In this document: positions 8,694-15,999 of the stretch, in pieces
How the letters are laid out: each line of letters starts with the position of its first letter
Numbering within the stretch: position 1 is the first letter of the stretch
Source of the DNA: a virus
Strand: one strand, 5' to 3'
Length of the DNA: 64,000 bases
Virus record (IMG/VR): IMGVR_UViG_3300042290_000609
Coordinates: 1 to 64,000 of that record
Position numbers and translations under genes: made by a program
The notes under the pieces: generated by a model
Told to the model about the DNA's origin: nothing
What the model saw: only the letters and a program-made list of their open reading frames with translations
Database searches by the model: none

Positions 8694-9848
8694 ATGACAG
8701 TTATAGATAAAATATTAAATGAGTGGTCATTTCGTTGCCATGATGGGATTGTTGATATGAATAATCCTACAAAGTTATCTATTTTACAAGAAATAATAAG
8801 CGAAATCGAATTAGAAGAAGCTATGTTATCGTTAAATACAATTAAAAAACGTCCTGAACAGTTTGTAAATATATTTTATAGTCAAGAATCATTTAAATTA
8901 GGAAATAAAGGTGAGGATGATTTTGTTGCTAATACTATAATAGTGGGTGATGAAATTTTTAAATCAGATCAACCAGAAGAAAAATCTAATTTAATTGGAG
9001 CCATCAGAAATGTTAATAATGCTCGTAATGTTAAAATTACAGGACAACTAAATAATCAAGAAACCACTATAAACATAAGTTCAATATATAAGTCATCAAA
9101 TTTAGGTGGACAAACAGGAGGTGGTGCTGGTGTATCTAATGAAAAAGAATTGGTTGATGCTGTAAATAATTTTATAGAAGAAAACGGGGGACCTATAGAT
9201 GTTAAATTTATAGATAAAGAAAATAAAGAAATTAATATACCTAATGTCACAAAAGCATCAGGTATGGGAACTACAGGGAGTAAAATAGGTCTTAAAGGAG
9301 ATGTATCTTTAACTACATCAGATGGAGAACAAAACATATCAGTTAAAAAAGATGGTCCATATTGGTGGAGTAGTGAGAGAAAAAAGTTTGGTGATTTATT
9401 AAATAAATTTATAGAAAGTGGTAAAGAAGGAAGAATTGATAAATTAATCCTAAAACCAAATATGTTTAATCCTAAGATATTTGATATGATGGATCCTGAA
9501 GATGAAAGAAAATATGGCAGGATTTTTATATTAAATTATCCAGGAATAGAAGAAAATTTAGAAAATATTACTTTTGGTCCTGATAAAGCAAAAATAGTTC
9601 AACGTTCGTTTGCATCTACAGATTATAGTTTTCAAAATGGTGTATTAACCATTAAAACAACTAGAAATATGAATGATGTAAATGACCTAAAACCAGAGGA
9701 TATGCCTATTATATCATTGGCTCGCCATGAGAATCAAACATATGGTATTGATTTTAGAACAATTCCTTTGAAACAAGCAAAATTAGAACCAACTAAAGGA
9801 GGAAAAACATTAGTCTTAGACTATGAAAAAACCCCTTCATTGCAATAA
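8694..9848 (+). CDS. Probable virion protein with nuclease-like core motif
   Basis: A 384-residue protein. The N-terminus MTVIDKILNEWSFRCHDGI, followed by a helical segment, is a known type of N-terminal module in T4-like environmental phage proteins and carries an LNE site. In the centre (about residues 200-226) GDVSLTTSDG followed by ISVKKDG gives a D-x(n)-S-x-K arrangement on two predicted strands, reminiscent of PD-(D/E)XK nuclease cores. The usual Glu is replaced by Ser, so activity is doubtful without structural support. The gene is the last of the first cluster and is followed by a strong terminator. Confidence 0.55.
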   Translation: MTVIDKILNEWSFRCHDGIVDMNNPTKLSILQEIISEIELEEAMLSLNTIKKRPEQFVNIFYSQESFKLGNKGEDDFVANTIIVGDEIFKSDQPEEKSNLIGAIRNVNNARNVKITGQLNNQETTINISSIYKSSNLGGQTGGGAGVSNEKELVDAVNNFIEENGGPIDVKFIDKENKEINIPNVTKASGMGTTGSKIGLKGDVSLTTSDGEQNISVKKDGPYWWSSERKKFGDLLNKFIESGKEGRIDKLILKPNMFNPKIFDMMDPEDERKYGRIFILNYPGIEENLENITFGPDKAKIVQRSFASTDYSFQNGVLTIKTTRNMNDVNDLKPEDMPIISLARHENQTYGIDFRTIPLKQAKLEPTKGGKTLVLDYEKTPSLQ

Positions 9849-9899
9849 CATATAGACAGATTCATAGCCTGTCGAATTTAACAACATTAATGCAGCTGT

Positions 9900-9932
9900 G
9901 GCGCACTCAAAAGGTGCGCCCTCTCTTTTTTG
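9900..9932 (+). terminator. Rho-independent terminator
   Basis: The stem GGCGCAC (9900-9906) pairs with GTGCGCC (9914-9920) around a 7-base loop, followed by CTCTCTTTTTT. Perfect 7-bp GC-rich stem plus T-tract in the 129-base gap after the first gene cluster. The rest of this gap shows only a weak TATATTTA sequence (9952-9960) before the next gene. Confidence 0.85.
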
Positions 9933-9977
9933 GTAATGGCAAAACAAAATTGTATATTTAATAATTAAGAAAAATTT

Positions 9978-11378
9978 ATGAGAGAATATCAAAATTCATT
10001 TAGACGAATACAGGAGCTGTTTGATACTCCTAGATCAACATCAAGGATTGTAAGAACAAAACCAGAAAAACAATATAAAAATATTGTTATTATTGGTGCA
10101 GGTGTAGCAGGTATTAATGCCGCTACTAAATTAGTAGATAATGGATATCCTGGTGAATTTATTACTATTATGGATAAAGGTAATGATCCAATTAATCGTT
10201 TGCCTGAAGAAGTAATGACTGGTATGTTAGGTGCTGGTGGTTGGAGTGATGGTAAATTAACATACCATACTGCAATTGGTGGTCAATTAGCTAAGTATTG
10301 TGGTGAAGAAAAAGCAATGGAATTGATGAAACAAGTAGTAGATAACTTTACTCGTTTCCACCCTAAACCAGAAGAAATATTCATGTCTGATCCACAAAAA
10401 GAACCTGAATTCATTAAACCATATTTTGGTTTGAGAATGTTTCCTGTATGGCACATTGGATCTAATTTCTTGCATGAAATTGCTAAGACATGGTATCAAT
10501 ATTTGTTAGATAAAGGTGTTAAGTTTAGTTGGAATACCACCATTACTGATATTGATTTTCAAGATTTAATTATTAAGTATAAACAAGGCGAAAATGAGTT
10601 TATAGCAATAAATGCTTATGAAAAACTAATATTTGCTGTAGGCAAATCAGGTATTGACTTTGCTCAACAGTTATCTGATACTTACAAATTACCAACTGAG
10701 CCTAAATCAGTACAAATTGGTGTTCGATTTGAAGCACCACAAAAATATTTCCAAAAACTAATTGATGTAAGTTATGATTTTAAGCTCTATCAAAAATTTG
10801 ATAATGTATCTCTCCGTAGCTTTTGTACTAACAACAATGCGGCTTACGTCGCTGTGGAAGAAACTTATGGAGATGTAAGTTATAATGGCCATGCTAAGAA
10901 AGGTAAGGAATTTGAAAATCAAATGACTAACTTTGGTATATTGATGGAAATTAAAGGTATTGAAGATCCATTTGCTTGGTCACGCGATGTAGTTCAAAAA
11001 TTACAAATTGATGGAACAGGTACTTATTATTCACCAAACAAAACTCGCAAACCAGGATTAACATCAGAAAATAATACAGTATCTGCTGTACAAGTAGATA
11101 CAATGGATGTTTTATTTAATGCATTGGGGGAAGAATATGCTCAATATATTGAAGATTTTATTACTAATATGCAGATTGTATTCCCAAAATTGAAAAATGA
11201 TTGGGGTATTTACATGCCTGAGGTAAAATATCTATCACCTGAGCCTTTAGTTAATTACAATGATCTATCATTAACAAATTATTCAAATGTACACTTTGTA
11301 GGTGATGCTCTATCAGCTCGTGGTATTACAGTTTCAGGTGCACATGGTGTTTACGTAGCAGAATCACTTTTAAAATAA
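9978..11378 (+). CDS. COG2509-like FAD-dependent oxidoreductase
   Basis: A 466-residue flavoprotein. Residues 35-45 (NIVIIGAGVAG) are the dinucleotide-binding GxGxxG of a Rossmann fold. GAGGWSDGKLT at about 85-95 matches the G-x-x-(F/W)-SDGKL signature I know from COG2509-type FAD-dependent dehydrogenases. FVGDALSARGITVSGAHG near the C-terminus is the second FAD-contacting motif. It is essentially full length for the family. The substrate is unknown. A 34-residue basic N-terminal extension precedes the Rossmann fold and contains IQE, so capsid targeting cannot be excluded. It lies in its own unit after a strong terminator, with a small DGPA-type protein and a kinase behind it. This is most likely an acquired host metabolic gene. 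Confidence 0.85.
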   Translation: MREYQNSFRRIQELFDTPRSTSRIVRTKPEKQYKNIVIIGAGVAGINAATKLVDNGYPGEFITIMDKGNDPINRLPEEVMTGMLGAGGWSDGKLTYHTAIGGQLAKYCGEEKAMELMKQVVDNFTRFHPKPEEIFMSDPQKEPEFIKPYFGLRMFPVWHIGSNFLHEIAKTWYQYLLDKGVKFSWNTTITDIDFQDLIIKYKQGENEFIAINAYEKLIFAVGKSGIDFAQQLSDTYKLPTEPKSVQIGVRFEAPQKYFQKLIDVSYDFKLYQKFDNVSLRSFCTNNNAAYVAVEETYGDVSYNGHAKKGKEFENQMTNFGILMEIKGIEDPFAWSRDVVQKLQIDGTGTYYSPNKTRKPGLTSENNTVSAVQVDTMDVLFNALGEEYAQYIEDFITNMQIVFPKLKNDWGIYMPEVKYLSPEPLVNYNDLSLTNYSNVHFVGDALSARGITVSGAHGVYVAESLLK

Positions 11379-11382
11379 AACA

Positions 11383-11613
11383 ATGACAAGAAGAATTAAA
11401 ACAGCAGATGGAAGTATAGTATACTATCTAGATGGAAAAATGCATAACTGGGATGGTCCCGCTTATATACCACAAGGTAATAAGCGTTTAGCTGAATATT
11501 GGTTATTTGGTTTCCAATTCACTAAAGAACAATGGGATGATCGAAAAAAAGACGGTAACGGTCAACCATTCCACAAAACAGCAGCAGGTAAAGCAGCAGG
11601 TGCTAGAGTTTAG
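11383..11613 (+). CDS. Small DGPA-motif protein
   Basis: A 76-residue protein four bases after the flavoprotein. The core YYLDGKMHNWDGPAYI followed by EYWLFG resembles one repeat of the (D)GxxHrxdGPA family that occurs as single or tandem copies in many phages. The C-terminus is short and basic (KTAAGKAAGARV). Function unknown. Confidence 0.65.
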   Translation: MTRRIKTADGSIVYYLDGKMHNWDGPAYIPQGNKRLAEYWLFGFQFTKEQWDDRKKDGNGQPFHKTAAGKAAGARV

Positions 11614-11639
11614 GCAAGATTCAATTCATATATTTAAGT

Positions 11640-11897
11640 ATGGAAGAAAGAAGAGGTAGACCTAAAGAAACACAACCAGTAGATCAACCTCGTAAATTCA
11701 ATAGAGTTTACGAGGATGAAAATACTGTTGAAACATGGAAGTATGATTTGGATAAATTTGATAAAGGACCTATTGAGGTAGATATCAAATATAAACCAGG
11801 TGCTGAGAAGCGTATAAAACAACAGGTTAAAGAAGCACTACAACAAAAGAAAGTAGCGCGTCAGATGAAAAAAATAAACGAAAGGAATAAAAAATGA
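11640..11897 (+). CDS. Small highly charged hypothetical protein
   Basis: An 85-residue, very hydrophilic protein, with a basic C-terminal half (KRIKQQVKEALQQKKVARQ, then MKKINERNKK) predicted to be one long helix. The N-terminal half holds RGRPKE, which could be an AT-hook-like RGRP core. No family recognised. It overlaps the following kinase by four bases (ATGA), suggesting coupled translation. Confidence 0.55.
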   Translation: MEERRGRPKETQPVDQPRKFNRVYEDENTVETWKYDLDKFDKGPIEVDIKYKPGAEKRIKQQVKEALQQKKVARQMKKINERNKK

Positions 11898-12412
11898 GAA
11901 TAGGATTAGCAGGAACAATGTCTGTAGGTAAAACTACATTAGCCAAAGCATTGGGTGAGGTAGAGCAATTTAAAGACTATATTATTCAAACTGAACGTAG
12001 TAAATATCTTAGTGGATTAGGCATTCCCTTGAATACTGATTCTATACTACCAGGACAATTTATATTTTTAGCAGAACGTGCTAGTGAATTGTTACAACCT
12101 AAAATTATCACAGATCGTACAATATGGGATGTATGTTCGTTTACTTTATCATCAAAAACTATTGGAGGTTGGGAAAAACGTTCATTTGTTGAAGCAGCTA
12201 TGCATCTTCGTGGTTATTATGATTTAGTTATTTATGTATCTCCCAATGGTGTTGAGATGGAAGATAATGGTATTCGTGAAACTGATTTAGAATATCGTAG
12301 AAAAATAGATGTAGCTATACAATTATCGTTAGATGAGTATAAACCTAATAAATTAATTAAGGTTGAAGGTACAACAGAAGAACGTATCGCTACAATTTTA
12401 CAAAATCTTTAA
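11894..12412 (+). CDS. AAA_28/NadR-like P-loop kinase
   Basis: A 172-residue P-loop protein with Walker A GTMSVGKT at residues 7-14. DRTIWDVCSFT follows near 76-86, the site where nucleoside kinases of this class use the DR(T) motif for catalysis and substrate binding. YDLVIYVSP comes near 112-120 and a lid-like RETDLEYRRKID at about 129-140. The size and motifs fit the AAA_28 group that includes the ribosylnicotinamide-kinase part of NadR and related phage deoxynucleotide kinases. The phosphate acceptor (nucleoside or nicotinamide riboside) cannot be decided from sequence. It may work with nucleotide or cofactor supply during infection. Confidence 0.75.
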   Translation: MRIGLAGTMSVGKTTLAKALGEVEQFKDYIIQTERSKYLSGLGIPLNTDSILPGQFIFLAERASELLQPKIITDRTIWDVCSFTLSSKTIGGWEKRSFVEAAMHLRGYYDLVIYVSPNGVEMEDNGIRETDLEYRRKIDVAIQLSLDEYKPNKLIKVEGTTEERIATILQNL

Positions 12413-12422
12413 TATTTATACG
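12411..12422 (+). promoter_or_regulatory. Promoter-like AATATTTATACG element
   Basis: A full-consensus copy overlapping the TAA stop of the kinase gene. The first ATG follows 9 bases after the element and the second 24 bases after it. The latter spacing suits a promoter better. Confidence 0.5.
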
Positions 12423-12431
12423 TATAAAATT

Positions 12432-13592
12432 ATGAATAACGATACTATGAAAAAATCTGAATTGCAAGATATTATCCGTGAAGCGCTACTTGAAGTAATT
12501 GAAGAAGGTACTGCTGAGGATAAAAAAGCACAAGATATGGCATTAGCTGCTGAAAAAGCTCAAATAGCTGCTCTTAATAAGAAAAAACAAGAATTAAATG
12601 CACAACAAGTAACTCCAGCAGATAAACCAGGAAAAGATGCAGAAATTAATGCTGTTAATAAAAATATACAAGCAGCTCAAACTAGAGTTAATAGATTATC
12701 AAAACCAGGTGTAGCTTCAACAGAATTGGACGAAATGGCAAATGTTGGTGTTCGTTACCAATTAGCAGATGATGTTACTGATGAACAAATTGCAGGATTC
12801 TCAGGTAAAAAAGCTAAAATATTAGCCGCTCTTCAAGCAGCAGGATCAGCAGTATCAAAAATGAACGTAGCTGGTGATATGGGTTATAACAAACAAAATC
12901 CAATCAATAAAGACTTTATGGAATTAGTTGATGCTGGTGTTATTGTTTCATCATCTGAACAAGCAGCTCCTCGTCTAACAAATCCAAGACCCACTGCCGC
13001 CCCATCTGCAACAACAACTGGTGATGAGGAATTATTTTATAACCCAAGAGGTAGAAGAGACTTAGGCAATATGTTCACTCCACGTGAATTAACATCACTA
13101 GGAATATCAGGGCAAGAAGATATGTCAGATGAAGAAGTAGAAGCAGCATTTGCAGCAGCAAAAGCATCAGGAGAAGAACCAGAACCTGAAATGGCAGCAG
13201 CAACAAAATCAAAATCTGCATCAACTATTTCAGATGAAGATTATCAAGATTGGATGGAATATTCAAAATTATCTGATCGTTTAAGAAGTGTTAAATCTAA
13301 CCTATTAAAAACTAAAAGATATAGAAGTACACCTGGCGACATTAATGACGTAGGTAGTACCGCTAGAGAAATTAAAGGTTTAACTGACTTAAAAGCAAGC
13401 TTAGAACAAAGAATTGATGCTTTAGTTGCTAAATCAGAATATTTGCAAAAAGATATTGCTAAAAAAGCAGGTAAAGAATACATCCCAACACCACCAATCG
13501 AAAATCCACTTGAGGATGAAGATGAAATGGATAATTTAAATGAAAGTGCATTTAAACACAGAATGCAATATTACGCAGGAATAAAAAAATAA
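12432..13592 (+). CDS. Probable capsid-targeted protein with LAGI-like C-terminus
   Basis: A 386-residue protein. ATG at 12432 or, more likely, ATG at 12447, which gives the family N-terminus MKKSELQDIIREALLEVIEE with IRE, LLE and IEE sites. A frame-open TTG further upstream lies inside the kinase gene and is not used here. The body is Ala/Glu/Lys rich and largely helical, with coiled-coil stretches near residues 25-70 and 300-350 and low-complexity linkers between. The last residues FKHRMQYYAGIKK resemble the RMQQLAGI and RFQKLAGI peptides of the 18750 protein and the scaffold, hinting at a shared docking site. Probably an internal head or core protein. Confidence 0.65.
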   Translation: MNNDTMKKSELQDIIREALLEVIEEGTAEDKKAQDMALAAEKAQIAALNKKKQELNAQQVTPADKPGKDAEINAVNKNIQAAQTRVNRLSKPGVASTELDEMANVGVRYQLADDVTDEQIAGFSGKKAKILAALQAAGSAVSKMNVAGDMGYNKQNPINKDFMELVDAGVIVSSSEQAAPRLTNPRPTAAPSATTTGDEELFYNPRGRRDLGNMFTPRELTSLGISGQEDMSDEEVEAAFAAAKASGEEPEPEMAAATKSKSASTISDEDYQDWMEYSKLSDRLRSVKSNLLKTKRYRSTPGDINDVGSTAREIKGLTDLKASLEQRIDALVAKSEYLQKDIAKKAGKEYIPTPPIENPLEDEDEMDNLNESAFKHRMQYYAGIKK

Positions 13593-13596
13593 AGAT

Positions 13597-14292
13597 ATGA
13601 TGTTATTAGTTAAAAAATGGTTACCAAAAGTTATTATAGCAGTAGCTATTATAGCAATAGGTAGTGTATTATTCGAAAAATGTAGTAGCAATGCTGATCA
13701 TAAAGCATTTCTAGTTGAAATGGATAGTTTACATAAAGTAAACGATTCATTGTTTGCTGAAATTAAAAAAGATGATGCTGTCATTGATTCGTTAAATGAA
13801 GTTAGTGAAGTATTAACATATAATATAGAACACCAAAAGGCAAAAGTAATTAAAATTGTTGAAACTATTGAAGTAGAAAAAAACAAAGTTGATACATTCA
13901 CAGAACACGAATTGGTTAGCTCATTTAATACTCGTTACCCTAAAGACACAATAACTAACCCATTACCAATAGCACAACCAGTATTAGTTGCTGCTGCTAA
14001 AGATTTAGTAGAATTTGATGGTACTAAAGAAATTCTTATATTGAAAGATAGTACTATTTCTACATTAGAAGCAAAAGTAGTTGTTAAAGATAATATTATT
14101 ACTGGTTTTGAAAATAAAGAAAGTAAATACAAAACAATCTTAATCAACAAGGATAAAGAAATTGCAGGTTGGGAAGATCAATATAATCAAATAGATTTAC
14201 AATTAAAGAAATTAAAAGTAAAATCTAAATTCCAACGCATAGGAAGTTACATAGTAATCGGAGGTTTAGGTTACTTAATGTTAGTAAAATAA
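13597..14292 (+). CDS. Coiled-coil protein with membrane segments at both ends, possible spanin-like protein
   Basis: A 231-residue protein with two adjacent ATG codons. Residues about 9-26 are hydrophobic (VIIAVAIIAIGSVLF) and followed by a Cys. The middle of about 170 residues is strongly charged and heptad patterned (repeated DSL, KDD, EVEKNK). The last 15 residues (YIVIGGLGYLMLV) form a second hydrophobic segment. A rod tethered by both ends is the layout of unimolecular or i-spanin-type proteins that bridge the envelope at lysis, but no endolysin or holin is identifiable nearby. Other membrane roles are possible. It ends just before a double-hairpin terminator. Confidence 0.6.
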   Translation: MMLLVKKWLPKVIIAVAIIAIGSVLFEKCSSNADHKAFLVEMDSLHKVNDSLFAEIKKDDAVIDSLNEVSEVLTYNIEHQKAKVIKIVETIEVEKNKVDTFTEHELVSSFNTRYPKDTITNPLPIAQPVLVAAAKDLVEFDGTKEILILKDSTISTLEAKVVVKDNIITGFENKESKYKTILINKDKEIAGWEDQYNQIDLQLKKLKVKSKFQRIGSYIVIGGLGYLMLVK

Positions 14293-14301
14293 TTATTTAT
14301 A

Positions 14302-14362
14302 AAAGAACCCCTCCTACAATAGTCTTGTAGGACCGACCCCAACGTAAGTTGGGGTTTCTTTT
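14302..14362 (+). terminator. Two-hairpin terminator
   Basis: Hairpin 1 pairs TCCTACAA (14312-14319) with TTGTAGGA (14325-14332). Hairpin 2 pairs ACCCCAAC (14336-14343) with GTTGGGGT (14348-14355) around a GTAA loop and runs into TTCTTTT. The upstream AAAGAACCCC (from 14302) could instead pair with GGGGTTTCTTT, an alternative fold. Confidence 0.8.
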
Positions 14363-14364
14363 AT

Positions 14365-14375
14365 ATATTTATATA
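14365..14375 (+). promoter_or_regulatory. Promoter-like ATATTTATATA element before terminase
   Basis: A copy of the recurring element directly after the two-hairpin terminator and 13 bases before the terminase ATG at 14389. The terminator-then-element order is what one expects of a promoter. Confidence 0.45.
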
Positions 14376-14388
14376 CAACAATTAATAT

Positions 14389-15966
14389 ATGAGTGATCAA
14401 AATATAAAAGATATAATTAAACAGGAATACATCAAATGTGCTTCTGATCCTGTCCATTTCTTTAGAAAATATTGTTTCATTACCCACCCAATTAAAGGTA
14501 GAATTTTATTCCATCTATATCCTTTCCAAGAAGATGTATTAAAATCATTTCGAGCAAACGATTATAATATTATTAATAAGTCTCGTCAGTTAGGTATTTC
14601 TACACTATGTGCTGGTTATGCTTTGTGGTTAATGTTGTTCCATAAAGATAAAGCAATATTGTGTATTGCTACTAAGCAACTTACAGCACAAAACATGGTT
14701 GAAAAGGTTCAATTCATGTACAATAACTTACCCTCATGGTTAAAAGGTTCTAAACCAGTAGCATCAAATCAAACCTCATTAAAATTATCAAACGGATCAT
14801 TTATTAAAGCAACATCAGCATCTAGTGATGCTGGTCGTTCATTTGCAGTATCTTGGTTGATTATGGATGAGGCCGCTTTTATTGAAGGTATTGATAAAAT
14901 TTATACTGCGATTAAACCTACCATCTCAACAGGTGGTGGTTGCGTAGCATTATCTTCACCAAATGGTGTTGGTAACTGGTTCCACAAAACTTGGGTTGAA
15001 GCAGAATTAAGTAAAAATAGTTTTATCCCTATTCAATTGAAATGGGATGTTCACCCTGATAGAGATACTGCTTGGGTTAAAAATGAAAAAGAAAATATGA
15101 CTGCAAGAGATTTCGCGCAGGAATATGATTGTGACTTTTTAGGATCTGGAGCAACAGTAATTGACCCAGAAACATTAGAATATTATGATGGGTTTATAAT
15201 GGATCCTGTTGAACGCCGATTCATGGGTGGTGATTTTTGGATATGGCAATACCCAGATTATAATAAAAATTATATTGTATCTGCTGACGTGGCCCGAGGT
15301 GATGGAAGTGACTATTCTGCATTCCAAGTTATTGATCTTGAAGCATGTCAACAAGTGGCTGAATTTAAATCTCAAATAGGCACACGTGAATATGGAAATA
15401 TGTTAGTATCAGTTGCTACTGAATATAATAATGCGCTTTTAGTGGTGGAAAATGCTAATATTGGTTGGGATGTTGTAAATACTATTATAGACCGTGAATA
15501 CGCTAATTTATACTATTCACCTCGTTCATATGGTGAGTTAAGTGCTGACAAATATCTATCAAAGTTAGACTCAGGACAAACAGTTCCTGGATTTACTACA
15601 TCAGCAAAGACAAGACCACTTGTTATCTCAAAAATGGAGTCGTACCTTCGAGACAAATCATTTACCTTTCATTCGAAACGCTTACTTGAAGAATTAAGAG
15701 TGTTTATATGGATGCATGGTAAGGGACAAGCACAAAATGGATATAATGATGATTTAGTATTATCATTATCAATGGGTCTATTTATTAGAGATACAGCATC
15801 CAGATTTGCGCAAATAGGTCGTGATTTAGCGGTTTCTAGTTTATTAAACTTTAGAAAAACTGGAGACCAAATGTATGGGGGTGGGCAGTGGATATCTGGT
15901 GGCAACCCATACAAAATAGATGATGGTCGTGGAAATGTAGAAGATACACGATGGTTATTGGGTTAG
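14389..15966 (+). CDS. Terminase large subunit (gp17-like)
   Basis: A 525-residue DNA-packaging motor and headful nuclease. The ATPase part shows the Walker A variant SRQLGIST (65-72), of the same type as the T4 gp17 loop, and Walker B LIMDEAAF with D160/E161. ALSSPNG near 185-191 matches the coupling motif. The nuclease part has VSADVARGDGSDYSA with D300, a second acidic stretch LLVVENANIGWD, and YNDDLVLS with D454/D455, as in the RNase H fold of gp17. It is shorter than T4 gp17. No small terminase gene was recognised in the window. It precedes the portal, as expected for the motor-portal pair at one vertex. Confidence 0.95.
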   Translation: MSDQNIKDIIKQEYIKCASDPVHFFRKYCFITHPIKGRILFHLYPFQEDVLKSFRANDYNIINKSRQLGISTLCAGYALWLMLFHKDKAILCIATKQLTAQNMVEKVQFMYNNLPSWLKGSKPVASNQTSLKLSNGSFIKATSASSDAGRSFAVSWLIMDEAAFIEGIDKIYTAIKPTISTGGGCVALSSPNGVGNWFHKTWVEAELSKNSFIPIQLKWDVHPDRDTAWVKNEKENMTARDFAQEYDCDFLGSGATVIDPETLEYYDGFIMDPVERRFMGGDFWIWQYPDYNKNYIVSADVARGDGSDYSAFQVIDLEACQQVAEFKSQIGTREYGNMLVSVATEYNNALLVVENANIGWDVVNTIIDREYANLYYSPRSYGELSADKYLSKLDSGQTVPGFTTSAKTRPLVISKMESYLRDKSFTFHSKRLLEELRVFIWMHGKGQAQNGYNDDLVLSLSMGLFIRDTASRFAQIGRDLAVSSLLNFRKTGDQMYGGGQWISGGNPYKIDDGRGNVEDTRWLLG

Positions 15967-15976
15967 AATATTTATT
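15967..15976 (+). promoter_or_regulatory. Promoter-like AATATTTATT element before portal
   Basis: A copy of the recurring element immediately after the terminase stop, 23 bases before the portal ATG at 16000. Confidence 0.45.
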
Positions 15977-15999
15977 ATTATACATACTAAAATAAGCAA

